A stretch of DNA of 57,153 bases from Gemmatimonadetes bacterium 13_1_40CM_69_22 (GCA_001917665.1 MNEL01000013.1:1-57153); one strand, 5' to 3'; numbered from the stretch's first letter, positions 11,976 through 20,504 are shown. Numbers and translations are program-made. The notes: generated from the letters alone by a model not told the origin.

Positions 11976-12533
11976 ATGTTACGCGGCGTGAGTACTGCTC
12001 CAGTGTTGACGGCGGCAGACGTCGAGCGGATGTCGCTCCCGGGAAAGCAGGTCGAGCTGGTCCGCGGGCAGCTGGTGGTGCGCGAGCCGCCGGGGACGTG
12101 GCACGGGGCCATTGCGGCGAAGCTGGCGTACCACCTGAGCGATTTCGCGAATCGGCAAGAGCTGGGGCTGGTGTTCGCTCAGGACACCGGGTTCAAGATC
12201 GCCTCGGATCCCGATACGGTGCGCGCTCCAGACGTCGCGTTCGTAGGGCGCGAGCGCGCTGGACTCATTGGAAAACGGGGATACGCCGAGCTGGCCCCGG
12301 ACCTGCTCGCCGAGATCGTGTCGCCCGATGACAGGCCTGCAGAGGTGCTCGCCAAGGTCGCGGACTGGCTCGCCGCCGGCACCAAGCTCGTGTGGCTCGT
12401 TGATCTGGAGCGCGCGGAGGTACGCGTCTACCGATCGGACGGGTCGCTGTCGGTCCTGCAGGAGGGCGACTCGCTCGATGGCGAGGACGTGCTCCCGGGA
12501 TTCACCTGCCCGCTGAGCGACGTACTCGCCTGA
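11976..12533 (+). CDS. Uma2-family (DUF820) restriction-endonuclease-like protein
   Basis: A 185-residue protein of the Uma2 family (PF05685), which has a PD-(D/E)XK nuclease fold and is scattered in many copies through some genomes; its function is not settled. Conserved blocks: GKQVELVRGQLVVREP near residue 23, RAPDVAFV (fold Asp), DLLAEIVSPDDRP (fold Glu and neighbours) and KLVWLVDLERAEVRVY. The spacing matches the family. The start could be the ATG at 11976 or the in-frame GTG at 11988. It stands alone, divergent from the amidohydrolase. Confidence 0.85.
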   Translation: MLRGVSTAPVLTAADVERMSLPGKQVELVRGQLVVREPPGTWHGAIAAKLAYHLSDFANRQELGLVFAQDTGFKIASDPDTVRAPDVAFVGRERAGLIGKRGYAELAPDLLAEIVSPDDRPAEVLAKVADWLAAGTKLVWLVDLERAEVRVYRSDGSLSVLQEGDSLDGEDVLPGFTCPLSDVLA

Positions 12534-12587
12534 CGGGTTGGGCGGACGCACCAGCCCGTCCGCCCCCGTCAAATTGCCGCGACGTTC

Positions 12588-13547
12588 CTATTGCCCGCTC
12601 GGCGTGCGGGTCGACATCCAGAGATCCTGCACACCCAAGCCGCCCGGCCGGATCGATGTGAAGATCAACGTCCGGCCGTCGCGCGACAGACTCGGCTGCG
12701 AGTCGATGTCGGGCGTGTTTATCGGTGCGTCCAGATGGACCGGTGAAGACCAGGGGTCGTGGACAGTCTGACGCGTGAACACCCATAAATCGAGATTGCC
12801 GAGCGACCCGCTGCGCGACGAGGACAACAACAGCTCCAGCCCATCCGTACGCACCGCCACCTTTTGGTCGGCGCCGGCCGGGTCATTCAGCTCGGGCACG
12901 GCGACGGCGGGACCAAGCGGCACACCGTCGTTCGTGAGCGAGACGCGGTAGATGTCGAGGCTGCCGCCCGCCGGAGTCCGGTTAAAGTACAGGACGGCGT
13001 TGGGCTCCCCCCCTTCGCGCACGTAATACGAGCCGTTCTCGGCCCCCGCGGTATTCACGTCGGGGCCAAGGTTGACTGGGGGGCCCCAGGTGTCACCGTC
13101 CGCGCCCGTGCTCACTCGATGCGACACGTAGATGTCGGCACTGCCAAGACCGCCTGTGCGCGTGCTGTAGAAAAACAGCAGGCGACCGTCTTCCGACATT
13201 GTCGGTGCGGCCTCGATCGCGTCGCTGTTGATCGGGGCGCCAAGGTTGACCGGCGTTTCCCACGGGCACTGCAAGCACTGCCGGTGGGACATCCAGATGT
13301 CGTTGCCGCCGAGTCCACCTAGTCGAGTGGAGACGAAATAGAGCGTGTGCTCATCGGGGGACAGACCGGCGTTCGCGTCGAGGGCGCTCGAGTTCACGAC
13401 CGGCCCGAGATTCACGGGGTCGGACCACTCGGAGCTGGCGAAGCGGTTGGCCTGCAGCTTGGGCGCGGCGGGATGCGACTCCACCCCGCACGCGGCGAGC
13501 AGGGCAAGGGAGGCCAGCGAAACAAGGCTCGTGGTGTGCGTGGTCAT
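12588..13547 (-). CDS. PD40 beta-propeller lipoprotein
   Basis: A 319-residue exported lipoprotein: signal sequence ending in lipobox LAAC at about residue 20, then TolB/PD40-type blades with SPDEHTLYFVS, SEDGRLLFFYS and SRDGRTLIFTS motifs. Between blades, NLGAPINSDAIEAAPT-like segments recur, so about five blades are present. It resembles the peptidoglycan- or surface-associated PD40 proteins found next to OmpA-like proteins, but no OmpA domain is fused here. It is the first of three exported proteins on this strand; no enzymatic function is visible. Confidence 0.82.
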   Translation of the reverse strand: MTTHTTSLVSLASLALLAACGVESHPAAPKLQANRFASSEWSDPVNLGPVVNSSALDANAGLSPDEHTLYFVSTRLGGLGGNDIWMSHRQCLQCPWETPVNLGAPINSDAIEAAPTMSEDGRLLFFYSTRTGGLGSADIYVSHRVSTGADGDTWGPPVNLGPDVNTAGAENGSYYVREGGEPNAVLYFNRTPAGGSLDIYRVSLTNDGVPLGPAVAVPELNDPAGADQKVAVRTDGLELLLSSSRSGSLGNLDLWVFTRQTVHDPWSSPVHLDAPINTPDIDSQPSLSRDGRTLIFTSIRPGGLGVQDLWMSTRTPSGQ

Positions 13548-13575
13548 CGTAGAACCTCCCTGTGTTGGCTTTGAG

Positions 13576-15018
13576 CTACCGGGGCGAGCCGACCCCCGGG
13601 CGATACAGCGAGCGGATCCGCTGGGCGCGGAACACGTAGCCGGCGTTCCCCTCGATGTGCCACACGACTTGCCCTGAGGCGTCGTACTCCTCGACCCGGC
13701 CCGCGGGCCCGAACGACACGAGGGTGCGGCCGCCGGGCAGGTCCTGCGCGCTGCCTCCGAGTTGCGCCGTTACGCCCGGGCTCGGTCCATAGGACGCGAC
13801 CAACTGGGCCGTGTGTAGTGCCGCGTCGTAGGCGTACCGCTCGGCCCGGCTGCCCGCGGGATCACCGAGGTTGTCGAGCAGCAGGAGGTGCGCCGGCGCC
13901 GTCAGCCGAACGCCGTGCTGAAAGGAGAAGGCCGGGGCCCCGGCGTCCTGGAACGTGAACTGGTTCTTGAGGCCGCCCATGCGCCACAGCACCGCGCCGG
14001 TGCGCGTGTCGATCTTGGTGATCTCACTCAGGCTCCGGAACGAGACGATCAGGTTGCCGTCGCTGTCGAGGTCCAGCGAGTTGCCGTGCATCCAGTTGAC
14101 GCTCGGCCCGGTTCGGCTCGCCGGGGCCAAGTCGGTGATCTCGAAGTGGTCGAACGGATTCCACTGGAACAACAGCTCGCCCACCGAGCTGACGTGCTGG
14201 ACGACAGTGCCCATCACCTGCGCGTTCGCGACGCCGCCCAGCCCGGAGAGATCCATGGTCCGCGTCTCGTCGCACATGATCCAGTACGCGCCGTCCGGCT
14301 CGGCGATCAGATCGTGGAAGCGAGGCGGAAGGCCGCCCGCGCACCCGAAGCTCCGCGTCACGGTGCCGAGGGGATCGATCTCGACCCACCGCGGGATGAC
14401 CGTCGGGTCGGGGATCGAGGGTCGGGCGACGTAGCGTCCCGTGGGTTCGGCCTCGAAGTTGAGCCCGGGGCCGTACGGGGAGAAGCGCTGATACCACACC
14501 ACCCGCCCGCCGTTGTCGATGACGAGGCCGAACAGGCCGGCGGCGAACACGACATACCCGGGCGAGGGATCCGCGCCGCCTGCGACGTACCGCGGGAGGT
14601 CGGCCGGCAGCGTGCCGGTAGCGAAGCCGATCGTATCGCCGAGCACGGTCTGGTCGCGCCCGTACGCCACCAACCGCAAGATGTAGCGGGTGTCGGGAAG
14701 GAGGCCGAGCACGGGGACCAGGACGGAGTCGCCCGCCAGGGTCACGGCCGGCGTGGCGCTGTCGAGCGGTGACCCCGCGAGGCCGTAGCGAACCGCGACG
14801 CTGTCGGCGTGCCGGACTCGGCCCGTGACCAGGGCGCTGAGCACATTGCTCGGGTTGTCAGCCACTGCACTCGCGAGGATTGCAGGCGTCGGAGGAGGCG
14901 TCACGCCCTCGTCCGTCCCGCACCCGACGCTGAAGACCAGCAGACCCGCTACGAGCAGCGCTCCGCTGCGCGACGCCTCGGGCCGGCGCGGCGGGCCGCA
15001 CCCACCTGTCGCTCCCAT
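13576..15018 (-). CDS. Arylsulfotransferase (ASST)-like exported protein
   Basis: About 480 residues: lipoprotein-type signal (LLVAGLLVFSVGC), a fibronectin-like N-terminal domain (residues about 50-130), then a beta-propeller with ASST-family motifs: HDLIAEPDGAYWIMCDE, NWMHGNSLDLDSDGNLIVS, TGAVLWRMGG and FSFQHGVR. The three His contexts match those used by PAPS-independent arylsulfate sulfotransferases, which move sulfate between phenols in the periplasm. Actual sulfotransferase activity is not certain. I start at 15018, the second in-frame Met, which lies just after the stop of the upstream lipoprotein gene; the ORF could begin at 15045. Confidence 0.8.
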   Translation of the reverse strand: MGATGGCGPPRRPEASRSGALLVAGLLVFSVGCGTDEGVTPPPTPAILASAVADNPSNVLSALVTGRVRHADSVAVRYGLAGSPLDSATPAVTLAGDSVLVPVLGLLPDTRYILRLVAYGRDQTVLGDTIGFATGTLPADLPRYVAGGADPSPGYVVFAAGLFGLVIDNGGRVVWYQRFSPYGPGLNFEAEPTGRYVARPSIPDPTVIPRWVEIDPLGTVTRSFGCAGGLPPRFHDLIAEPDGAYWIMCDETRTMDLSGLGGVANAQVMGTVVQHVSSVGELLFQWNPFDHFEITDLAPASRTGPSVNWMHGNSLDLDSDGNLIVSFRSLSEITKIDTRTGAVLWRMGGLKNQFTFQDAGAPAFSFQHGVRLTAPAHLLLLDNLGDPAGSRAERYAYDAALHTAQLVASYGPSPGVTAQLGGSAQDLPGGRTLVSFGPAGRVEEYDASGQVVWHIEGNAGYVFRAQRIRSLYRPGVGSPR

Positions 15019-15022
15019 CGCG

Positions 15023-17563
15023 TCACGGCCGCCAGGCGGGTGCATAATCGGCGCCGGCCGTGAGCGTGGTCAGGCCCGTACCCGCCGCGTTCATTACCAG
15101 CAACCCGCGCGAGGAGCACCCGGAGGATGGGTCACAAACGACGTTGGCGACCACGATCTTGGTGCCGTCCGGCTTCCAGGCGGGGTCCCAGGCGGCGGTT
15201 CCAGGGCTGAGCCTTGTGATGTCGCCGCCGTCGGGGTTCATCGTGGCAAGCTCGTACGCCCCCGCGTACCGAGTGGTGGCGAACGCGATGCGCGAGCCGT
15301 CCGGCTTCCAGGCGGGCAAGGCGTCCTGCCCCGGGTCGCTCGTCAGCCGGGTGAACCCCGTGCCGTTCGCGTTGATGACGCAGATATCGCTGTTGCCGCT
15401 GTCCACGACGCACGTGAACGCCAGCCGGGTGCCGTCCGGCGACCAGGCCGGCTTGGACACGGCTTGGGGCGCGTCGGTGAGCAGGGTGGGGACGCCGGCG
15501 TTCATGACGTACACGCCGCTGCGACCACTGCGCGAGCTGATGAACGCGAGCTTCGTGCCGTCGGGGGACCAAGTCGGCTGCGCATCCGAGCCCTCGTTCG
15601 TGAGGAGCACGCGGCCCGAGCCGTCGCCGTTCATCACGGCTAACCCGACGGGATAGTAGTAGCAACCGTAGTAGTAGTAGTCACAGTAGTAGTCTATCGC
15701 GGCGAACGCGATCTTCGCGCCGTCCGGCGACCAGCTCGGCCCAGTGCCCGTCGCGAGGGTGACCGTGTTCGAGCCGTCGGCGTACGCGACGGCGATGGTC
15801 GCCTCGTCGACCGAGGTCTTTGACTGGAAGGCGATCTTCTCCACTCGCACGCAGGTGAGCTGGAACGTCGTCCGCACGGTATCGCGCGTGACCCCGCCGG
15901 TGGTTACGTGCACGGTGCGCGGGTTGTCACCGGCCAGCGCGCAGTTCCCCACTGCGCCGAAGAGTATGACGCTGTGATCCCCCCCGCTCACCCCCTCGAT
16001 GACGGCCGTCCCGTTGACGCCGAGCGGGCGCTGCTGCCCGTTGTCCAGGAGCACGGTGTAGCCGTCCGGATCGAGATCGATTCCCGAGGTCGCCGCCGTG
16101 ACCTGGATGCTGCCGGTCACCGCGACGCAGGTCACCTCGAAGGTCGTCCTGGCCGTGTCGCGCGTAACGCCGCCCGTCGTCACATGCACGGCGCGCGGAT
16201 TGTCCCCGGCGATCGTACAGTTCCCAGCCGGGCCGACCAGCCGGACGGTGTGATCCCCGGCGGTCAAGCCCCCGATGGTCGTGGCTCCGTTCACGGGCAG
16301 CGGTGCCAGCGATCCGACGTCGATCAGCACAGTGTAGCCGTTGGCGGTGAAATCCACTCCCGAGGTCGCGGCCTTCACCTCGATGCTGCCGGTCACGGCG
16401 ACGCAGGTCACCTGGAACAGCGTCCGTGCGGTGTCGCGCGCGGCGCCACCGGTGATCACATGCAGCGTGCGGGGATTGTCCGCGCCGACCGTGCAGTTCC
16501 CGGCGGCGCCCGAGAGCAAGACGCTGTGGTCTCCCCCGGCGAGACCGTCGATAGTGACGGTCCCGGCTGCGAGGAGCTGCCGCAGGGACGCGCCATCGAT
16601 CTGCACCGCGTAGCCGTTGGGATCGAGATCGATTCCCGAGGTCGCCGTCGTGACCTGGATGCTGCCGGTTGCCGCCCCGCAGGTTACCTGGAACATCGTC
16701 CGGGCGGTGTCACGCGTGACCGCGCCCGTCGTGACGCTCACGGCGCGTGGGTTGTCCGGGGCGACTGGGCAGTTCGCCGCCGCGCCGGTCAGCGTGACGG
16801 TGTGGCTTCCCGCGGCGAGACCATCGAACCTGGTGGTGCCGCTTACGGCGAGCGCCCGGGAGGCGCCACCGTCCACCTGGACGGTGTAGCCGTCCGGATC
16901 GAGATCGATCCCTGAGGTGACTGCGAGTACCTCGATGACCGCCGTTGTGGCGACGCAGGTGACCTGAAATGTCGTCCGCGCGGTGTCGCGTTTGACCGCG
17001 CCCGTCGTGACGCTCACCGTGCGCGGGTTGTCTGCGGCGACCGGACAGTTCGTCGCCGCGCCGGCGAGGGTGACGGTGTGGCTTCCGGCTTGGAGTCCCT
17101 CGAACCTGATGGTGCCACTCACGGCGAGCGCCTGGGCCGTGCCGGCGTCCACCTGGACGGCGTAGCCGTCAGGATCGACGTCGGCGCCGGACGTCGCAGC
17201 CGTGATCTCGATCGTGCCGGTGACCGCGACGCACACGACCGCGAACGCGACTTGCACGGTATCGCCTGCCCGGACGGTGACCCCGCGGGGATTCTCCCCG
17301 CTCGCCGCGCAGTTGACCGCCAGCCCTGCCAGCGCGACCGAGTGAGACCCGGTGCCCAGGTCCCGCAGCACCAGCGTCGCGTTTACGCCCACGGTCTGGG
17401 GGGCGGCACCGTCCAGCGTTACGGCGTAGCCGTCCGCATCCGGGTCGGCTCCGATGGTCGAGAGCGCGATGCGGATCGCGCCGGTGGTCGGGACCAACGG
17501 CCCCTCCCCGCATGCGGTGGAGAGGGCGGCGGCGAGGGCTACCAGTGCGAGGCGAGTGCGCAT
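15023..17563 (-). CDS. Lipoprotein with six tandem beta-repeats and a TolB-like propeller
   Basis: An 846-residue lipoprotein (lipobox LSTAC). Residues about 25-570 are six tandem repeats of 87-92 residues; each begins TGSI(E/Q)V-AATSGIDLDPDGY, has GSHTVTL in the middle and two Cys (NC and VTC) that could form one disulfide per repeat. Repeats 2-6 share DNPR and TTGGVTRDTARTTF and are strongly alike, suggesting recent duplication. The C-terminal third is a TolB/PD40 beta-propeller with WSPDGTKLAF-type blades. A Tyr-rich loop, DYYCDYYYYGCYYYPVG, comes from a trinucleotide repeat. The start is ATG at 17563 with GGAG 7 bases upstream. Role unknown; probably surface adhesion or ligand binding. 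Confidence 0.85.
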   Translation of the reverse strand: MRTRLALVALAAALSTACGEGPLVPTTGAIRIALSTIGADPDADGYAVTLDGAAPQTVGVNATLVLRDLGTGSHSVALAGLAVNCAASGENPRGVTVRAGDTVQVAFAVVCVAVTGTIEITAATSGADVDPDGYAVQVDAGTAQALAVSGTIRFEGLQAGSHTVTLAGAATNCPVAADNPRTVSVTTGAVKRDTARTTFQVTCVATTAVIEVLAVTSGIDLDPDGYTVQVDGGASRALAVSGTTRFDGLAAGSHTVTLTGAAANCPVAPDNPRAVSVTTGAVTRDTARTMFQVTCGAATGSIQVTTATSGIDLDPNGYAVQIDGASLRQLLAAGTVTIDGLAGGDHSVLLSGAAGNCTVGADNPRTLHVITGGAARDTARTLFQVTCVAVTGSIEVKAATSGVDFTANGYTVLIDVGSLAPLPVNGATTIGGLTAGDHTVRLVGPAGNCTIAGDNPRAVHVTTGGVTRDTARTTFEVTCVAVTGSIQVTAATSGIDLDPDGYTVLLDNGQQRPLGVNGTAVIEGVSGGDHSVILFGAVGNCALAGDNPRTVHVTTGGVTRDTVRTTFQLTCVRVEKIAFQSKTSVDEATIAVAYADGSNTVTLATGTGPSWSPDGAKIAFAAIDYYCDYYYYGCYYYPVGLAVMNGDGSGRVLLTNEGSDAQPTWSPDGTKLAFISSRSGRSGVYVMNAGVPTLLTDAPQAVSKPAWSPDGTRLAFTCVVDSGNSDICVINANGTGFTRLTSDPGQDALPAWKPDGSRIAFATTRYAGAYELATMNPDGGDITRLSPGTAAWDPAWKPDGTKIVVANVVCDPSSGCSSRGLLVMNAAGTGLTTLTAGADYAPAWRP
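15653..15695. repeat. TAG/GTA trinucleotide repeat coding a Tyr-rich loop
   Basis: Interrupted GTA triplets on the plus strand give runs of TAC (Tyr) codons on the coding minus strand, with two TGY Cys codons in between. It sits in an exposed loop between propeller strands. Confidence 0.85.
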
Positions 17564-17648
17564 GGACGGCTCCAGGATCTGCGCGCTACGATGGGCTGGC
17601 GGGAGCAAGCACTGGTCAAGTGGCGTGCGGGACGAGGCGGCGTTCACG

Positions 17649-17792
17649 TCATGTTCCGCTACCCAGCCTGCCATCGACCACCCCGCAGCAAATGAAAAAA
17701 CCGGCCGAACGGGTTGCCCCACTCAGCCGGTTTCGCGATTCGCTCCCCCCGCGGCATGGGCGAGCCGCACGACATCGCGCCACGGGGTTCAT
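17649..17792 (-). CDS. Possible 47-residue leader peptide overlapping a terminator
   Basis: Small ORF beginning with ATG at 17792, with AGGAG only two bases upstream, and ending 86 bases before the six-repeat lipoprotein gene. The peptide is Arg-rich in its first half (MNPVARCRAARPCRGG). The strong terminator hairpin at 17695-17733 lies inside it, as expected for translation-coupled attenuation. Short ribosome spacing and lack of a known homologue keep this speculative. Confidence 0.25.
   Translation of the reverse strand: MNPVARCRAARPCRGGSESRNRLSGATRSAGFFICCGVVDGRLGSGT
17695..17733 (-). terminator. Intrinsic terminator upstream of the repeat lipoprotein
   Basis: On the minus strand, AAACCGGC pairs with GCCGGTTT. 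The interior GAGTGGG/CCCGTTC pairs with two wobbles around a GCAA tetraloop, giving a stem of about 16 pairs followed by six T. It lies 131 bases before the lipoprotein ATG and about 115 bases after the stop of the HXXEE-like gene, so it may terminate that operon or act as an attenuator. Confidence 0.8.
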
Positions 17793-17810
17793 AGCTCCTG
17801 AGTCGGTTTC

Positions 17811-17838
17811 AATCTGCATCAGGAGGCGGGTCTGTCAA
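17811..17838 (-). promoter_or_regulatory. Candidate sigma-70 promoter for a short leader RNA
   Basis: Minus strand: perfect -35 TTGACA (17838-17833), 16-base spacer, weak -10 CAGATT (17816-17811). A transcript starting near 17804 would run about 110 nt to the terminator at 17695. The stretch 17564-17848 has no other clear gene. Confidence 0.45.
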
Positions 17839-17848
17839 GCCGGGCGAC

Positions 17849-18262
17849 TCAGGGTACGGAGGCGAGCAGATACAACCCCGCCGCGAGGATGAGCGGCGCC
17901 GAGTACACCCCTGGCATCGCTTTCCTCATAAGGAGCGACCCGACGAGGTGTAGCAATCCATTCCCCGCCATCACGACCGCGAACACGTAGGCCGCCGGCC
18001 GCATCGCGGGCGCCCCGCGGAAGGCCGCCGGCGAAAGGGCGAACAGCAAAACCGTGACCGCGAGCAGGCCCCCCAGCCAGACGGGAAACGTGAACGTGGG
18101 CAGCGGTAAGAATGGGAATCGCGAGCGGATCGCGCGTACGGCGGGATTGTAAACCGACAGGAAGTCCGTCAACGCCTCGTCGGCGACGTGAATCGCGAGC
18201 GCCACGCACAACGCGACCCAAGCAACACCGAAGCCTGAATAGTTAGCGACCGCTAGCAGCAG
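17849..18262 (-). CDS. HXXEE-like integral membrane protein
   Basis: Small membrane protein of about 137 residues with four predicted helices. The first helix carries AIHVADEALTDF, resembling the H-x-x-(D/E)-E signature of HXXEE-domain proteins, and a later helix has NGLLHLVGSLL. The function of the family is unknown. The start is unclear: the frame stays open upstream to 18433 through the ybdD gene, but conserved-looking sequence begins near 18262, where only CTG codons occur; a TTG lies at 18211. It follows ybdD immediately. Confidence 0.5.
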   Translation of the reverse strand: MLLAVANYSGFGVAWVALCVALAIHVADEALTDFLSVYNPAVRAIRSRFPFLPLPTFTFPVWLGGLLAVTVLLFALSPAAFRGAPAMRPAAYVFAVVMAGNGLLHLVGSLLMRKAMPGVYSAPLILAAGLYLLASVP

Positions 18263-18462
18263 CGCACGCCCTTTCCCTTCGCCTCGAAGAACTGCGCCAC
18301 GTACTCTCGTTCGCTCAATGCGGGCACGTGCCCGGCGCGACAGTGCTCGAGATACGCCTGATAGTCTGGCGCACCGAGGATGCGACGGAGCACGCGCAGC
18401 CAACCTTGCCCGCCTTTGACCGTCTTCGACCACCCTCGACCGCCTTCAGTCTCCCGCTGCAT
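18253..18462 (-). CDS. ybdD: YbdD/YjiX family small protein
   Basis: About 69 residues. The core VLRRILGAPDYQAYLEHCRAG and the C-terminus FFEAKGKGVRCC match the YbdD/YjiX family (DUF466), which is encoded directly after CstA/BtsT transporters and is thought to be an accessory subunit. The start ATG at 18462 overlaps the cstA stop by 17 bases. The first 20 residues (GGRGWSKTVKGGQGW) are encoded by a short imperfect tandem repeat, GGTCGAAGACGGTC-like, at 18408-18447, so the N-terminus looks extended relative to E. coli YbdD. Confidence 0.85.
   Translation of the reverse strand: MQRETEGGRGWSKTVKGGQGWLRVLRRILGAPDYQAYLEHCRAGHVPALSEREYVAQFFEAKGKGVRCC
18408..18447. repeat. Imperfect tandem repeat at ybdD N-terminus
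   Basis: About four copies of a 9-11 bp unit of the type GACCGTCTTC / GACCACCCTC / GACCGCCTTC. It spans the junction of cstA and ybdD. Confidence 0.6.
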
Positions 18463-20482
18463 ACGCCCTCTCCACATACGGAGCCTCATGGGTCTCCGCC
18501 CGCTTCCGGCCGGACAGGACCAGCCACCACTCGCGCAGCGACGTGCCGATCAGCACGGTCACGACCGACATGAACAGCAGGGCCACGAACGTGTTCAGGC
18601 GGTCGTTGAAGATCAGGCGTCCGGCGTCGGGGTTGGACGATCCCGCGAGCGAGGCCGCGTGCGCCAAGAAGCCGAGCCGCGGGTCGGCCGAGAACACCTT
18701 CTGCCACCCCGCCGTCATCGTGACGGTCACCAGCCAGGCGAGCGGCGCGACGGTGACCCAGGCGAACCGCTGCCGGCCCATCTTGATGAGGATCGTGGTG
18801 CCGACGCACAACGCCACCGCGGCGAGCAGCTGGTTCGAGATCCCGAACAGCGGCCACAACGAGTTGATCCCGCCGAGCGGGTCCACCACGCCCTGGTAGA
18901 GGAAGTACCCCCACCCGGCGACGACCACGGCGCTCGCGGCGATCACGCTGGGATACCACGACGTCTCGCCGAACCTCGGCCACACGTGGCCCACGATCTC
19001 CTGCAGCATGAAACGGCCCACCCGCGTGCCCGTGTCGATCGTGGTGAGAATGAACAAGGCTTCGAACATGATGGCGAAGTGGTACCACAGCGCGGTGAGC
19101 GTCGTGCCGCCCAGGACGCTGGTGGCGCTCGCGAAGATCTGGGCCATCCCGACCGCGAGCGACGGCGCGCCGCCCGAGCGGGCGATCAGCGTCGTCTCTC
19201 CCATGCGGGACGCGAGCTCGCCCATGACATCCGGCGTGACGACGAACCCGGCCTGACCCAGCACCTGCGACGCCTGTGCCAGCGCGGCGGGGGTGGTGTT
19301 CATCGCGAAGTAGATGCCGGGATCGAGCGTGCACGCCGCGATCATCGCCATCACCCCAACGAACGACTCCATCAACATCCCGCCGTATCCGATGAAGCGC
19401 GCGTCGCTCTCCCGGGCGATCATCTTCGGCGTGGTCCCGGAGGCGACGAGCGCATGGAATCCCGACACCGCCCCGCAGGCGATCGTGATGAAAGCGAACG
19501 GGAACAGCTTGCCGGCGAACACGGGCCCCTCGCCCAGGGTCGCGAACGGCGTGAGCGCCGGCATCTTGAGCGGCGGCAGAATGATCAGGATCGCGACGGC
19601 CAGCGCGAGAATCGTCGTGATCTTGAGGAACGTCGAGAGATAGTCGCGCGGGCAGAGCAGCATCCAGACCGGCAGCACCGAAGCGACAAACCCGTAGGCG
19701 ACCATCATCCCTGTCAGCGCGATGCCGCGGTGTGTGAAAATGGTCGCGAGCGCGGGGTGGCTCGCCACGTAGCCACCACCCACCAGCGCCAGGAGCAGCA
19801 GCGCGCCGCCCGCCACCGACGCCTCGCCCACCCTGCCGGGGCGCCACACTTTCATCCACCATCCCATGAGCAGTGCGATGGGAATCGTGCACGCGATGGT
19901 GAACAGCCCCCACGGCGACGCCTTGAGCGCGTTCACCACGATCAGCGCCAGCACGGCGAGCAGGATGATCATGATGAAGAGCACCGCGAGCATCGCCATC
20001 GCGCCGGCCGCGGGGTTCACCTCCTCCTTCGCCATCTGGCCGAGCGACTTGCCGTTGCGCCGCAGCGAGCAGCACAGGATCGTGAAGTCCTGGACGGCGC
20101 CGCCCAGCACCACGCCGATCACCAGCCACAGCGTGCCCGGGAGGAAGCCGAACTGCGCCGCGAGCACCGGTCCCACGAGCGGGCCGGCCCCGGCGATCGC
20201 CGCGAAGTGGTGGCCGTACAGGACCCATTTGTTGGTGGGGACGAAGTCGCGGCCGTTGTTGTAGCGCTCGGCGGGGGTGGCGCGGCGGTCGTCCAGCCCG
20301 AACACACGGGCGGCGAGGAAGCGGGAGTAGAACCGATACCCGACGGCGTAGGTGCACACGGCCGCCGTGAGCAGCCAGGCGGCGTTGACGGTCTCCCCCC
20401 GGGAGAGGGCGAGGACCCCGAAGGCCGCGGCGCCGAGCGCGGCAATCCCGCCCCACCCGAGCAGCGCGGCGAGCCGGTTCAT
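18446..20482 (-). CDS. cstA: CstA-family pyruvate/peptide transporter
   Basis: A 678-residue inner-membrane protein with about 16-18 helices, of the carbon starvation CstA/BtsT family, which imports pyruvate or peptides. Family signatures: NNGRDFVPTNKWVLYGHHFA and IAGAGPLVGPVLAAQFG in the N-terminal third, GAVQDF, and in the C-terminal half GGINSLWPLFGISNQLLA. I start at ATG 20482. It overlaps ybdD downstream, the usual cstA-ybdD arrangement. Upstream is a divergent SDR gene with a perfect palindrome and candidate promoter between them. Confidence 0.93.
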   Translation of the reverse strand: MNRLAALLGWGGIAALGAAAFGVLALSRGETVNAAWLLTAAVCTYAVGYRFYSRFLAARVFGLDDRRATPAERYNNGRDFVPTNKWVLYGHHFAAIAGAGPLVGPVLAAQFGFLPGTLWLVIGVVLGGAVQDFTILCCSLRRNGKSLGQMAKEEVNPAAGAMAMLAVLFIMIILLAVLALIVVNALKASPWGLFTIACTIPIALLMGWWMKVWRPGRVGEASVAGGALLLLALVGGGYVASHPALATIFTHRGIALTGMMVAYGFVASVLPVWMLLCPRDYLSTFLKITTILALAVAILIILPPLKMPALTPFATLGEGPVFAGKLFPFAFITIACGAVSGFHALVASGTTPKMIARESDARFIGYGGMLMESFVGVMAMIAACTLDPGIYFAMNTTPAALAQASQVLGQAGFVVTPDVMGELASRMGETTLIARSGGAPSLAVGMAQIFASATSVLGGTTLTALWYHFAIMFEALFILTTIDTGTRVGRFMLQEIVGHVWPRFGETSWYPSVIAASAVVVAGWGYFLYQGVVDPLGGINSLWPLFGISNQLLAAVALCVGTTILIKMGRQRFAWVTVAPLAWLVTVTMTAGWQKVFSADPRLGFLAHAASLAGSSNPDAGRLIFNDRLNTFVALLFMSVVTVLIGTSLREWWLVLSGRKRAETHEAPYVERAYAAGD

Positions 20483-20504
20483 GGGGCGTAAGTTACGCCC
20501 TGAC

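Noticed and set aside
11846-12112. N-terminal extension of the amidohydrolase
   Set aside because: The ATG at 11845 has a good ribosome site and a signal peptide; the extension overlaps the divergent Uma2 gene.
17690-17840. Known riboswitch (SAM, c-di-GMP/GEMM, cobalamin)
   Set aside because: I looked for their conserved core strings and found none; kept only as an unclassified leader candidate.
18380-20491. 703-residue His/Arg-rich ORF on the plus strand
   Set aside because: It is the antisense shadow of cstA with a composition typical of GC-rich reverse frames.
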